A DNA stretch of 51,295 bases from Actinomyces israelii DSM 43320. Lineage in GTDB: Bacteria; Actinomycetota; Actinomycetes; Actinomycetales; Actinomycetaceae. This document shows, in pieces, positions 1 through 8,062 of the stretch (position 1 is its first letter; the number at the start of each line of letters is the position of its first letter). The notes under the pieces are model-generated. The model did not search any database and was not told the origin of the DNA. It saw only the letters and a list, made by a program, of their open reading frames with translations. A program made the translations under genes and the position numbers. The stretch lies in assembly GCF_000711965.1 (NCBI RefSeq), contig NZ_JONS01000027.1:1-51295 (forward strand), in the 5' to 3' direction.

Positions 1-828
1 TACCAGGAGGACCTGGAGCGTCAGCGCCTGCTGGTGGTCTTCGAGCTGCACGACACGGTGGTGCGCGACCTGACCCGGGCGGTCATGCTCGCCGACCGGG
101 CCCGGCTCGCCCAGCCGCCGGACGCGCCGCTCGGCCCCGAGCTCGCGGCCATGGCGGGCTCGGTGCGCACCGTCGTCGAGCAGCTGAGGGCCAACCTGCG
201 GGCCATCAGCGGTGCGGCCGGCGTCATAGCCGGCGCGGCTGGAAGGGACAGCGCGGCCGGCGTCATAGCCGGCGCGGCTGGAAGGGACAGCGCGGCCGGC
301 GCCGTAGCCGGCGCGGCTGGAAGGGACAGCGCGGCCGGCGCCGTAGCCGGCGCGGCCGGAAGGGACAGCGCGGCCGGCGACGTGGCCGGGCTCGATGTGC
401 TCGCCTTCTCCGCCCCGCGCCCGCTCGCCGAGGTCGTCGCCGAGGCGCGCGCCGTCCTGGCGGGGCGCGGGATCGCCCTGGAGACCGAGGGCCTGGAGCT
501 GCTGGAGGCCGACGCCGTGCCGCCCGGCGTGCGCCGCCAGCTCGTGCGCGTCCTCGGCGAGCTAGTGAGCAATATGGCCAAGTACGCGGCCTCCGGCAGC
601 GCGCGGATCATTGTCGACAGCGACGGGCGCAGCCTGGAGGCCATGGCCGCCAACGCCGCCCCGCCGCAGAACGGGGCCGACGCCGCGGCGTCCTCTATGC
701 CTGCCGTGTCCTCCGGGCTCGGTCTGGCGGGGGCACGACGGCGGGTGGAGTCGCTCGGCGGCGTCTTCGACGCGACACGCACCGCCGAGCGCTTCACCGT
801 GATCCTGTCCGTGCCCCTGAGCAGGTGA
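1..828 (+). CDS. Sensor histidine kinase, NarL/DesK type, C-terminal part (5' end outside window)
   Basis: The reading frame is open from base 1, so the N-terminal sensor lies outside the window. The visible 275 residues start in the dimerisation/phosphoacceptor helix, with the HisKA_3-like motif ELHDTVVRDLT whose His is the expected phosphorylation site. An ATPase domain follows: N-box-like GELVSNMAKYA and G-box-like GLGLAGARRRVESLGG near the C-terminus. Between the two domains is a low-complexity stretch of four 13-residue repeats (bases 214-369). Members of this family sense a signal and phosphorylate a LuxR-type response regulator; the partner gene is not visible next to it and the signal cannot be inferred. 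The spacer between N-box and G-box is rich in Ala and Pro and shows no clear D-box, so ATP binding may be atypical. Confidence 0.85.
   Translation, partial: YQEDLERQRLLVVFELHDTVVRDLTRAVMLADRARLAQPPDAPLGPELAAMAGSVRTVVEQLRANLRAISGAAGVIAGAAGRDSAAGVIAGAAGRDSAAGAVAGAAGRDSAAGAVAGAAGRDSAAGDVAGLDVLAFSAPRPLAEVVAEARAVLAGRGIALETEGLELLEADAVPPGVRRQLVRVLGELVSNMAKYAASGSARIIVDSDGRSLEAMAANAAPPQNGADAAASSMPAVSSGLGLAGARRRVESLGGVFDATRTAERFTVILSVPLSR
214..369 (+). repeat. Four 39-bp tandem repeats inside the histidine kinase
   Basis: Four head-to-tail units of 39 bp keep frame and encode AAG(V/A)(I/V)AGAAGRDS. The first two units and the last two units form two subtypes, and a fifth partial unit follows. The period is a multiple of three, so copy-number change lengthens the linker between dimerisation helix and ATPase domain without breaking the frame. 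Confidence 0.95.
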
Positions 829-850
829 GCTCTTCCGCCCCTCCCCCTCC

Positions 851-931
851 CCGGTGTCGAGATAGACATTTTCGTACGAGGTAGACGGTGTCACCGCCGA
901 TCTCGTACGAAAATGTCTATCTCGACACCGG
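851..931. repeat. Long palindromic repeat, copy 1 (30-bp perfect arms)
   Basis: Bases 851-880 and 902-931 are perfect reverse complements (30 bp each) around a 21-base centre that itself holds the small palindrome CGGTGTCACCG. The arm contains GATAGACATTTTCGTACGAG. The copy lies between the 3' ends of the histidine kinase and of the PIN gene, so it could act as a bidirectional terminator. The second copy at 2309-2375 has the same centre in the same orientation; together they bracket the PIN module. Confidence 0.95.
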
Positions 932-945
932 AGAGCGGCCCAACC

Positions 946-1440
946 TCAGACGTTCAAGGAGGGTTGGTGCTCGTAGGCGGCGGAGTCGGGCGAGCAAACG
1001 ATCAATCCGCCAACCTGTGCTCCTACCTTTAGAAGGCCATCGTCCCAGGTGAAGAGGAACGGCGCTCGCACGCGTACGGCGGAGGCGAGGATCAGGGCGT
1101 CGGCCCCTTTGAGCTGGAACTTCTGTGCAAGCGCTCCGGCCTTCCGTGCCAGGACATCGTCGGCCTCAATGGGCATATATGGCGCGGTGCTGAGCCACTC
1201 TCGGGCCTCTCGGCTGCGTTGGCGGCGAAGCCGGCGATCCAGGTGCCGACCCCGAACCTGCGGAGAGGCCAGCACCTCAGCCACAGTCACCACGGACAGG
1301 CACGCCTGAAACTCCCCGGCCTCGGCGGCGCGCCATAGCGCGACACTGCGCTCGAACCAGGCGGGGCAGTCAGCACCGCCGCCCGTGAGCATATTGACAA
1401 TAACGTTGGTGTCGATGACATATCGATCGGAGTCAGCCAC
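946..1440 (-). CDS. PIN-domain ribonuclease (VapC-like toxin candidate)
   Basis: A 164-residue PIN-domain protein. The acidic residues expected to bind Mg/Mn are visible: D10 in YVIDTN, E55 in VTVAEV, D114 in KGADALILA and D133 in TWDD. VapC-type PIN proteins are site-specific RNases, often toxins of type II modules. The start is GTG at 1440, overlapping the upstream partner gene by 8 nt, so translation is probably coupled. The partner is a 256-residue protein rather than the usual short DNA-binding antitoxin. The protein is somewhat longer than typical VapC (about 130-140 residues) because of an Arg-rich helical insert near residues 63-82. RNase fold is confident; toxin role is inference. 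Confidence 0.85.
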   Translation of the reverse strand: MADSDRYVIDTNVIVNMLTGGGADCPAWFERSVALWRAAEAGEFQACLSVVTVAEVLASPQVRGRHLDRRLRRQRSREAREWLSTAPYMPIEADDVLARKAGALAQKFQLKGADALILASAVRVRAPFLFTWDDGLLKVGAQVGGLIVCSPDSAAYEHQPSLNV

Positions 1441-2203
1441 GGCGCATCTCTCTGACCCAGTCGACTGAGCTCAGCCCCTCGGTCCAGTCACTGCCGAGAG
1501 AGCCGGCCACATCATCAACGGCGAGGCGCTCATCGGCCCCTGGCGACCGGCGGACTTCGAAGCCCTCCATCGTAAGGACGTCCTTGCGCCCATCGGTTCC
1601 ACGGCTCAGCGGCCCCCAGACGGTGACTCGCCGGTCAACCATGCCGACCACCTGGGGGAGGGCGTCCTCCGAGAACCGGATTGTCATGGGGCGGCCCGTT
1701 GCCTCATCGATCAGACCGAGCTCCCGCCTGTCCCGCGCCATGAACCGGTCCACCCTGCCCGTCACGGAGCCGAAAGCGACTCTGGGCGAAGGGGCTCCCC
1801 GGCTGCGGCGCGCCTCCTCCGCGAGATGGCGAGTCATGCGGACCTCGGCTTCCCCCGAGACGATACGCGCCCCCGTCGTTCCGGAGCGATCCGCAACCCT
1901 CGCCATTGCCACCAGGCCGCTCAAAGCACTCGGCGACCAGGTCTCGGGCGCCCCCGCACCGGCGTCGACCGACTCCATACCCGTAATGATCTCGCGGAAG
2001 CGGGCCTCCGTCTCCTCCCGGGACAGGCCAACCGCTGTAGCACCGAAGCAAGCGCTGCCGACCGCGAGGGTGCCGAGAGCCCAGGTGGTGTCCCCGGTTC
2101 CCTGAAGGAAGGACGTGAAGGCACTCATCGCCTCGGCTGCGACATCGAGCGGGATCTGGCCGGGGATGCCTTCGACGATGAACGTGATCTCACGCTCTGC
2201 CAT
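1433..2203 (-). CDS. Uncharacterised partner of PIN protein, OB-fold-like central/C-terminal part
   Basis: 256 residues starting with MAEREITFIVEG. The ATG at 2203 is chosen because GGAGGAGG lies about 8 nt upstream; an open frame upstream to 2320 has no such signal and runs into the palindrome. No named family is recognised with certainty. From about residue 145 the pattern (FGSVTGRVDRFMAR..., then MTIRFSEDALPQVVGMVDRRVTVWGPL) resembles the strand order of a small OB-like beta barrel seen in proteins encoded just upstream of PIN genes in actinobacteria. The stop overlaps the PIN start by 8 nt, so the two form one translational unit. It may neutralise the PIN RNase or guide it to nucleic acid; neither is shown by sequence. 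Confidence 0.65.
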   Translation of the reverse strand: MAEREITFIVEGIPGQIPLDVAAEAMSAFTSFLQGTGDTTWALGTLAVGSACFGATAVGLSREETEARFREIITGMESVDAGAGAPETWSPSALSGLVAMARVADRSGTTGARIVSGEAEVRMTRHLAEEARRSRGAPSPRVAFGSVTGRVDRFMARDRRELGLIDEATGRPMTIRFSEDALPQVVGMVDRRVTVWGPLSRGTDGRKDVLTMEGFEVRRSPGADERLAVDDVAGSLGSDWTEGLSSVDWVREMRRG

Positions 2204-2308
2204 GAGCGACACCTCCTCCGGACCGCCAGGCCGAACCACGCTGCCGACCGAGTCCATCATGCCCTGTCCAGTACACGATCCGCTAGCAGGCGGGCTCCGC
2301 CACCCCGT

Positions 2309-2375
2309 CGAGATAGACATTTTCGGATGAGGTAGACGGTGTCACCGCCGATCTCGTACGAAAATGTCTATCTCG
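2309..2375. repeat. Long palindromic repeat, copy 2
   Basis: Same element as at 851-931: 23-bp arms with two mismatches around the identical 21-base centre, in the same orientation. It sits about 105 bp upstream of the PIN-module start and downstream of the SMR genes' 3' end, and may end SMR transcription. The outer bases of the two copies diverge, so the repeated unit is about 67-81 bp. Confidence 0.93.
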
Positions 2376-2415
2376 GCGCCGCCCGCGGACGCGAGCCCGC
2401 GCCCTCGGACGGGGC

Positions 2416-2739
2416 TCAGTGGGCGCCGCCGGTCTCGACGAGGAGCACTCCGGCCATGATGAGCACGATCCCCGCCGCCATGGTCCGAGTCAGCGGTTCA
2501 CCGAAGAGGATGCGTGAGGCGATCGCCGTGACCGCCACTCCCCCGGCGGACCAGATCCCGTAGGCGACGCCGAGCGGAAAGCCCTCTCGAAGAGTCAGGG
2601 TCAGCATCACGAAGGCCATGAGATAGCCCGTCGCCACAACGCCGTACCATCGCAGCCCCTTGGGGCCGGAGGCGAACTTGAGGGACAAGGTCCCGGTGAC
2701 CTCCGACGCTATGGCGCCCGCAAGATAGATCCAGCTCAC
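2416..2739 (-). CDS. Small multidrug resistance (SMR) efflux subunit
   Basis: A 107-residue protein with four predicted membrane helices and the SMR pattern: WIYLAGAIASEV with the conserved membrane-embedded Glu at residue 13 that couples drug and proton, then GVAYGIWSAGG and a GIVLIMAGVLL final helix. SMR proteins work as dimers in the cytoplasmic membrane exporting cationic drugs or guanidinium-type compounds. The start ATG overlaps the stop of the upstream SMR gene by 4 nt (ATGA), so the products probably form a heterodimer like the paired SMR systems EbrAB and YkkCD. Substrate is unknown. Confidence 0.9.
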   Translation of the reverse strand: MSWIYLAGAIASEVTGTLSLKFASGPKGLRWYGVVATGYLMAFVMLTLTLREGFPLGVAYGIWSAGGVAVTAIASRILFGEPLTRTMAAGIVLIMAGVLLVETGGAH

Positions 2740-3113
2740 GGCGCCTCCTCATCCCGCTCTCGCCGCGGAGCGGCACTCTGCGCCCCGGCCTCCGCCAGAA
2801 GAACCCCGGCCATGATGAGCACGATGCCCAGACCGGTCAGGACGGTCATCGACTCGCCGAAGATGAGAGCCGACAGCACGGACGTCAGCGCCACGCCGAG
2901 GGCTCCCCAGATCCCGTAGGCGACGCCGAGCGGCATACCCGATCTGAGCGCCAGCGACAGGAGTATGAAGGCCACGGCGTAACCGGCACCGACAATGACG
3001 TAGAGTCCCGGATGAGTGAGCGCCGCCCTCAGGGACAGGGTCGCGGACACCTCTGCCGCAACCGCGCTGGCGAGCGCGAGCCACGCGCACGCGCCCCGGG
3101 CCCGCTGAGCCAA
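2736..3113 (-). CDS. SMR efflux subunit, second member of pair
   Basis: About 125 residues if translation starts at TTG 3113, which places the start just before the first helix as in other SMR proteins; the frame is open further upstream (to 3332), but that part does not look like protein. The embedded Glu is in ASAVAAEVSATLSL, and GVAYGIWGALG and LGIVLIMAGVLL match the neighbour. A charged tail (PRRERDEEAP) extends the C-terminus. It overlaps the following SMR gene by 4 nt. Start uncertain, family confident. Confidence 0.85.
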   Translation of the reverse strand: MAQRARGACAWLALASAVAAEVSATLSLRAALTHPGLYVIVGAGYAVAFILLSLALRSGMPLGVAYGIWGALGVALTSVLSALIFGESMTVLTGLGIVLIMAGVLLAEAGAQSAAPRRERDEEAP

Positions 3114-3238
3114 GACAGATGCGGAGCGCGGACAACCCGCCCGGCGTCCGCCCACCGGATCTGCGCGCCGGAGCGGACTCCCGCCGCGCTCGCCGCTCCG
3201 GCAGGGCCGGCGCAGTACGGCCCGTACGCCTCTCGCCG

Positions 3239-3652
3239 TCATGGACGGCTCTCCGCCCCCGAGAGGCGTCCGCAGACCATGGAGCCGAACGCAAGAGCGG
3301 GAATGAGCATGAGCAGGACGTTGGGGCCCCACCAGAGAGGATCGAAGTCGCAGTAGAACGACCAGAAGGAGATCGCCATGAATCCGGCGCAGAAGGTCAG
3401 CATGAGCCCAACGGTCAGCACCAGGTCACCGACCCTGCTGCCCCTGCGCGTCAAATGAGCTCCCAGGAAAACGGTGACGGCGGCGCTGATGTCCAACGGG
3501 AAGAACGACCAGTTCCACGCCTCAACGACCGGATCGTCGTAATCCTTGAACCGCATCTCCTCAGGAATAAGACCGAGCAGCACGGCTCCCCAGTAGAGCA
3601 GGAGCCCCGCGTCGACGAGCACAAGCATCATCTTGAACGTACGATTCATCAT
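3239..3652 (-). CDS. YvaD-like four-helix membrane protein (DUF5360)
   Basis: 137 residues with four hydrophobic segments. The pattern (short TM1, then an EAWNWSFFPLDI motif, and late aromatic WSFYCDFDPLWWGPN) resembles the Bacillus YvaD family. In Bacillus subtilis yvaD neighbours the SMR gene yvaE, and here the gene also precedes two SMR genes by 125 nt, which supports the assignment. It starts 8 nt after folE ends, with GAGAG as a weak ribosome site; a second ATG follows directly at 3649. Molecular function is unknown; a role with the SMR pump is inference. Confidence 0.72.
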   Translation of the reverse strand: MMNRTFKMMLVLVDAGLLLYWGAVLLGLIPEEMRFKDYDDPVVEAWNWSFFPLDISAAVTVFLGAHLTRRGSRVGDLVLTVGLMLTFCAGFMAISFWSFYCDFDPLWWGPNVLLMLIPALAFGSMVCGRLSGAESRP

Positions 3653-3660
3653 CCGCTCTC

Positions 3661-4233
3661 TCAGGACCGCCGGCCCAGGATGAGGCTCATGGCCTCGCTG
3701 CGGGTGGCGGCGTTGCGCATAATGCCGCGCACCGCGCTCGTGACGGTGTTCGCACCGGGCTTGTGCACCCCGCGCATGGACATGCACAGGTGCTCGGCCT
3801 CGACGACGACGAGCACGCCCCGGCAGCCCAGGCGCGCGACCATGGCGTCGGCCACCTGCGCCGTCAGCCGCTCCTGGACCTGCGGGCGCCGGCCGTAGCC
3901 GTCCACGAGGCGCGCCACCTTGCTCAGGCCCGTCACCCGCCCGTCCTCGCCGGGGATGTAGGCCACGTGCGCGGCCCCGTGGAAGGGCAGCAGGTGGTGC
4001 TCGCACACGGAGTACAGGGGGATGTCCCGCACGAGCACCATCTCGGAGTGCCCGACGTCGAAGGCCCGCTCGACGTGCGCCCCGGGGTCCTCGTCGAGAC
4101 CGGCGAACATCTCGGCGTAGGCCCGGGCCATCCGCTCCGGCGTCTCGCGCAGGCCCTCGCGGTCCGGGTCCTCCCCCACCGCGACCAGCAGGTCGCGCAC
4201 GGCCCGGCGCACGGCGTCGGCGTCGTAGGTCAC
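3661..4233 (-). CDS. folE: GTP cyclohydrolase I
   Basis: 190 residues. It converts GTP to 7,8-dihydroneopterin triphosphate, the first step of folate synthesis, as a zinc-dependent decamer. The zinc ligands are visible as C77 and H80 in [13 protein letters not shown] and C150 in [11 protein letters not shown]. The start is GTG at 4233 and overlaps the ftsH stop by 4 nt (GTGA), the usual actinobacterial ftsH-folE coupling. The folP-folB-folK genes that often follow are absent; a YvaD-like gene comes next. Confidence 0.97.
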   Translation of the reverse strand: MTYDADAVRRAVRDLLVAVGEDPDREGLRETPERMARAYAEMFAGLDEDPGAHVERAFDVGHSEMVLVRDIPLYSVCEHHLLPFHGAAHVAYIPGEDGRVTGLSKVARLVDGYGRRPQVQERLTAQVADAMVARLGCRGVLVVVEAEHLCMSMRGVHKPGANTVTSAVRGIMRNAATRSEAMSLILGRRS

Positions 4234-6527
4234 GACGCAGGGTCCTCGGAGTCCTCGGGGTCCTCGAAGTCATCGCCGCCCTCGCCGTCAGAGCCCCGGC
4301 CCTCGGCGGCCTCGGCGTCGGCGGCCTTGTCCGCCTCATCGTCGTCGGCGGGCTCCCGGCTCTCCGCAGCGTCCCCCTCGGCAGAGGCCGGGTCCTCGCG
4401 GTCGAGGCTCCGGGTCCCGTCGTCCCTGCCGTCCGCGCCGTCGTCGGAACCCGTGCCCTCGCCCTTCCTGCCGCGCCGGGAGAAGGACTCGGCGGCCGCG
4501 GGGAAGTCGGCGGCGGAGACGGACTCCTCCACCACGAGGGTGTCGTCGGCCCGCCACAGCGGGCGCTCGGGCTGCTTGATGACCGAGGCGAAGATGCGCT
4601 CCAGGTCCTTCTCCAGGAGAGTCTCCTTCTCCAGCAGCTGGCTGGCGAGGTCCTCCAGGACGGAGCGGTTGCGGGACAGGATCTGCCAGGCCTCGCGGTG
4701 GGCGGCGTCCATGAGGGCGCGCACCTCCGCGTCGACGGTCGCGGCGACGTCCTCGGAGAAGTCGCGGTTGGTGGCGGACAGCCCCAGGACCGTCTCGTTC
4801 TCGGTGGTGCCGAGCTTGACGGCGCCGACCGTGCGGGTCATGCCGTAGTCGGTGACCATCTTTCGGGCGGTGCCGGTGGCCTTCTCGATGTCGTTGGAGG
4901 CGCCGGTGGTGGGGTCGCGGAAGACGAGCTCCTCGGCGGCCCGCCCGCCCATGGCGTAGACGAGCTGGTCGAGCAGCTCGTTGCGGGTCGTGGAGTACTT
5001 GTCGTCGCTGGGCATGACCATGGTGTAGCCCAGGGCCTTGCCGCGCGGCAGAATGGTGACCTTGGTGACCGGGTCCGAGTAGGCGCCGGCCGCCGCGCAC
5101 AGGGCGTGGCCGGCCTCGTGGTAGGCGGTGACGGCCTTCTCGTGGTCGTTCATGACGCGGGTGCGCTTCTGGGGTCCGGCAATGACGCGGTCGATGGCCT
5201 CGTCCAGGGCGCGGTTGTCGATGAGCTGGGCGTTGGAGCGGGCGGTGAGCAGGGCCGCCTCGTTGAGGACGTTGGCCAGGTCCGCCCCGGTGAAGCCGGG
5301 GGTGCGCTTGGCGACCTGGTCGAGGTCGACGTCGCGGGTCATGGGCTTGCCCTTGGCGTGCACGCGCAGGATGGCGGCGCGGCCGGCCATGTCGGGGGCC
5401 TCCACGCTGACCTGCCGGTCGAAGCGGCCGGGGCGCAGCAGGGCGGGGTCCAGGACGTCGGGGCGGTTGGTGGCGGCGATGAGAATAACGTTCGTCGTCG
5501 CGTCGAAGCCGTCCATCTCGACCAGCAGCTGGTTGAGGGTCTGCTCGCGCTCGTCGTGGCCCCCGCCCATGCCGGAGCCGCGGTGGCGGCCGACGGCGTC
5601 GATCTCATCGACGAAGATGATGGCGGGAGCGTTCTCCTTGGCCTGCTCGAACAGGTCGCGTACGCGCGAGGCGCCCACGCCCACGAACATCTCGACGAAC
5701 TCCGAGCCGGACATGGAGAAGAAGGGCACGCCCGCCTCGCCGGCCACGGCCCGGGCCAGCAGGGTCTTGCCGGTTCCGGGAGGGCCGTAGAGCAGGACAC
5801 CCTTGGGGATCTTGGCGCCCACGGCCTGGAACTTCTCCGGCTCGGAGAGGAACTCGCGGATCTCCTCGAGCTCCTCGACGGCCTCGTCCTCGCCGGCGAC
5901 GTCGTCGAAGGTGACGTCGGGCATCTCCTTCTGCCCGACCTTCGCCTTGGAGCGCCCGAAGCCCATGGCCCCGCCGCGACCGCCGCTCATGCGGCCGACC
6001 AGCCACCACATGACGCCCAGGAAGAGCGCCATGGGAAGCATGAGCTGGAGCATGGAGGACCACCAGCTCGCCGTCGGGACCACGGAGTTGAAGCCGCCGG
6101 AGGGGGCGGCCGCCTGGACCAGCTCATCGACCTGCGTGGCCTGGGCCTCGGTGTAGTTGAACTGCACCTTCTTGCCCACAGGCTTGCCGGTCTCGCCGGG
6201 CTCGGAGGGGACCGTGGTGTAGCCCTCGGTCAGGTCGAGCTCGACGCGCTGGTTGCCGTCGACCACCGTGACGGACTTGACGGTGGTCGGGTTGTCCCTG
6301 AGGATCGCCAGCCCCTCGGAGGTGTCGATGGCACGGTAGCCGCCCAGCCCCGACAGCAGCGCCCAGATCAGCAGCGCGATCAGGATGACGGGGGCCACCC
6401 ACAGCAGGGGGTTGCCGAGCGTGCTACGACGCTTCTTGTCCCCCTGCTTGGAGCCGCCCTTGTCGGCCTTCTTCTTCTCGGGCCGGCTGCTCGGGCGGAT
6501 CTTTCCGGCCTGACCGGGTACTTTCAT
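4230..6527 (-). CDS. ftsH: ATP-dependent zinc metalloprotease FtsH
   Basis: 765 residues from ATG 6527, preferred because AAAGGGA lies about 10 nt upstream; an in-frame ATG at 6575 would add 16 residues. It is a membrane-anchored AAA protease that degrades misfolded membrane proteins and short-lived regulators. Layout: cytoplasmic Lys-rich leader, TM1 about residues 39-58, extracytoplasmic domain, TM2 about 159-178, Walker A GPPGTGKT (248-255), Walker B IIFVDEID, second region of homology [20 protein letters not shown], and zinc site HEAGH (470-474). The last about 110 residues are an acidic Asp/Glu/Ala tail. In many actinobacteria it directly follows hpt; here hpt lies more than 5.7 kb upstream. 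Confidence 0.98.
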   Translation of the reverse strand: MKVPGQAGKIRPSSRPEKKKADKGGSKQGDKKRRSTLGNPLLWVAPVILIALLIWALLSGLGGYRAIDTSEGLAILRDNPTTVKSVTVVDGNQRVELDLTEGYTTVPSEPGETGKPVGKKVQFNYTEAQATQVDELVQAAAPSGGFNSVVPTASWWSSMLQLMLPMALFLGVMWWLVGRMSGGRGGAMGFGRSKAKVGQKEMPDVTFDDVAGEDEAVEELEEIREFLSEPEKFQAVGAKIPKGVLLYGPPGTGKTLLARAVAGEAGVPFFSMSGSEFVEMFVGVGASRVRDLFEQAKENAPAIIFVDEIDAVGRHRGSGMGGGHDEREQTLNQLLVEMDGFDATTNVILIAATNRPDVLDPALLRPGRFDRQVSVEAPDMAGRAAILRVHAKGKPMTRDVDLDQVAKRTPGFTGADLANVLNEAALLTARSNAQLIDNRALDEAIDRVIAGPQKRTRVMNDHEKAVTAYHEAGHALCAAAGAYSDPVTKVTILPRGKALGYTMVMPSDDKYSTTRNELLDQLVYAMGGRAAEELVFRDPTTGASNDIEKATGTARKMVTDYGMTRTVGAVKLGTTENETVLGLSATNRDFSEDVAATVDAEVRALMDAAHREAWQILSRNRSVLEDLASQLLEKETLLEKDLERIFASVIKQPERPLWRADDTLVVEESVSAADFPAAAESFSRRGRKGEGTGSDDGADGRDDGTRSLDREDPASAEGDAAESREPADDDEADKAADAEAAEGRGSDGEGGDDFEDPEDSEDPAS

Positions 6528-6638
6528 CGACGTTGGTCCCTTTCGCGCGTCTGACCCCCCGACGTTAGCCGACATGGGCGGCCCCCTGCCGCGAGGATGG
6601 TCACCGTTCGCGACCGGCGTGCAGGTGCGGGATCCGGG

Positions 6639-7904
6639 TCAGATGTCGAAGTGCTCGCCGGGGCGACGGCGCAGCCTCAGCAGCACCCCGGCCCCCAGCA
6701 GGGCGGCCGCGACCAGGACGACCATCCCCCCGGCTCCGGTGGAGGCCAGCAGGCCGTCGCGGCGGCGCGGCGGGTCCGCCACGATAATGTCGTCCTTCGG
6801 CTCGGTGGACGGGGTCTCCCCCGGAACGGCGTCCTCCACCGCGATGGTCGCGTCCTTCGGGCTCGGGGCCGACTCGGGCGTGGCGGGGGCCGCGGCCTGG
6901 GGGGTCGGGTCCGCGACGGCCGGCTCGGACGCCTGGGGGATGCTGGGCTCGGCCGCCCCGGTGGAGGGCGTCGCGGACTGGCTCGGCGCCGGTGCGCCCT
7001 GCAGGGCGGGGCGAGCGACCAGCGAGAGGTCCTGCTTGAGAGAGTCCGGCAGCGCCTCGACGACGACGCCGGCCCCGGAGTCCCCCCAGGAGTGGGCGAT
7101 CATGCCGTCGCCCAGGTAGATCGCGGTGTGGTAGACGTTCGCGAAGTAGTCGCCGGTGGTTCCCGCGCCGCCCGGGGACTGCCTGGAGAAGAAGAGGATG
7201 TCGCCGCGCTGGTAGTCGTCGGCCGTGTTGAGCCACAGGTCGCCGTTGACGTAGAACCAGCGCGCGAGCTCGTTGGCCTTGGCGAGGTCGGAGCCGGAGG
7301 TCTGGCCGAAGTCCACCCAGGTGCCCACGCGCGTGTTCTCCTCGGCGACGTAGGTGGTGTGCGAGTAGTCCCAGCCCATGAGGGTCATGCCCACGAAGGA
7401 GGCGTCCGAGATCGGGTAGGGGGCGCTCTGGCCGGCGTGGACGACCCCGCTGCTGGTCAGCGGGGAGGGGCGCGCGTCGTCCCGCACGAGGCTGGTGCCC
7501 GCATCGGCAAAGCTCTGCGCCCGGGCGATCTCGTCCTCGACGGAGGCCGCGTCGGGCTGCGTGGAGGGGTGCTCGGGGAAACCGCTCGGGACGGCCCACT
7601 GGCCGTCGGCGGTGGGCACCGCGATGTTGCCGAGGATGCCGGAGACGTTGGAGTCCCGCACGGAGTAGGTCATCCCGGCCCCGTCGTCGGGGTCGAGGTG
7701 GCCGTCCGTGGTCACCGTCTGCGCGAGCCCGGAGGCGGCCATGAGATCACGGACGGTGGCGACCTCAGAAGCGCCGGTGGGGCTGGCGACCACTGGCTGC
7801 ACCACGGCGACGTCGACCTCCTGAGCCGCGGCCGGAGCGCCGAGCGTCAGCACCAGAGCCAGGGCTGTCAGCCCAGCGGCGACGGGAACATGACGAGTGA
7901 TCAC
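6639..7904 (-). CDS. LAxTG-anchored surface protein with cysteine-less NlpC/P60-like domain
   Basis: About 421 residues from GTG 7904 (GAGAAG just upstream). The N-terminus is a clear Sec signal (RHVPVAAGLTALALVL...APAAAQ). The C-terminus carries a sorting signal: LLASTGAGG, a hydrophobic stretch, then LRLRRRP; LAxTG is the motif of class E sortases in actinobacteria. The middle resembles NlpC/P60 peptidoglycan hydrolases (RGDILFF, then VYHTAIYLGDGMIAHS with a candidate catalytic His). Where these enzymes have DCS, this protein reads ISDASFVGM, and the mature protein has no cysteine at all, so a classical Cys-His activity is excluded. A Pro/Ser/Ala-rich linker follows the domain. It is probably a binding or structural wall protein, and adjoins another LAxTG gene. 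Confidence 0.8.
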   Translation of the reverse strand: MITRHVPVAAGLTALALVLTLGAPAAAQEVDVAVVQPVVASPTGASEVATVRDLMAASGLAQTVTTDGHLDPDDGAGMTYSVRDSNVSGILGNIAVPTADGQWAVPSGFPEHPSTQPDAASVEDEIARAQSFADAGTSLVRDDARPSPLTSSGVVHAGQSAPYPISDASFVGMTLMGWDYSHTTYVAEENTRVGTWVDFGQTSGSDLAKANELARWFYVNGDLWLNTADDYQRGDILFFSRQSPGGAGTTGDYFANVYHTAIYLGDGMIAHSWGDSGAGVVVEALPDSLKQDLSLVARPALQGAPAPSQSATPSTGAAEPSIPQASEPAVADPTPQAAAPATPESAPSPKDATIAVEDAVPGETPSTEPKDDIIVADPPRRRDGLLASTGAGGMVVLVAAALLGAGVLLRLRRRPGEHFDI

Positions 7905-8062
7905 AGCTTCTTCTCTTTGACACAAGGACGACGGGCACCAGGACCGGCGCCTGCCGCACGTGCGGGACGTGGGGGGTCTGCACGCAAGGCTAGTCTACCG
8001 CAGATCACGAAACGATAACGCGCGAACTGGGCAGATCGGGCCCGGCGCTCTCTTGGGGGGCT

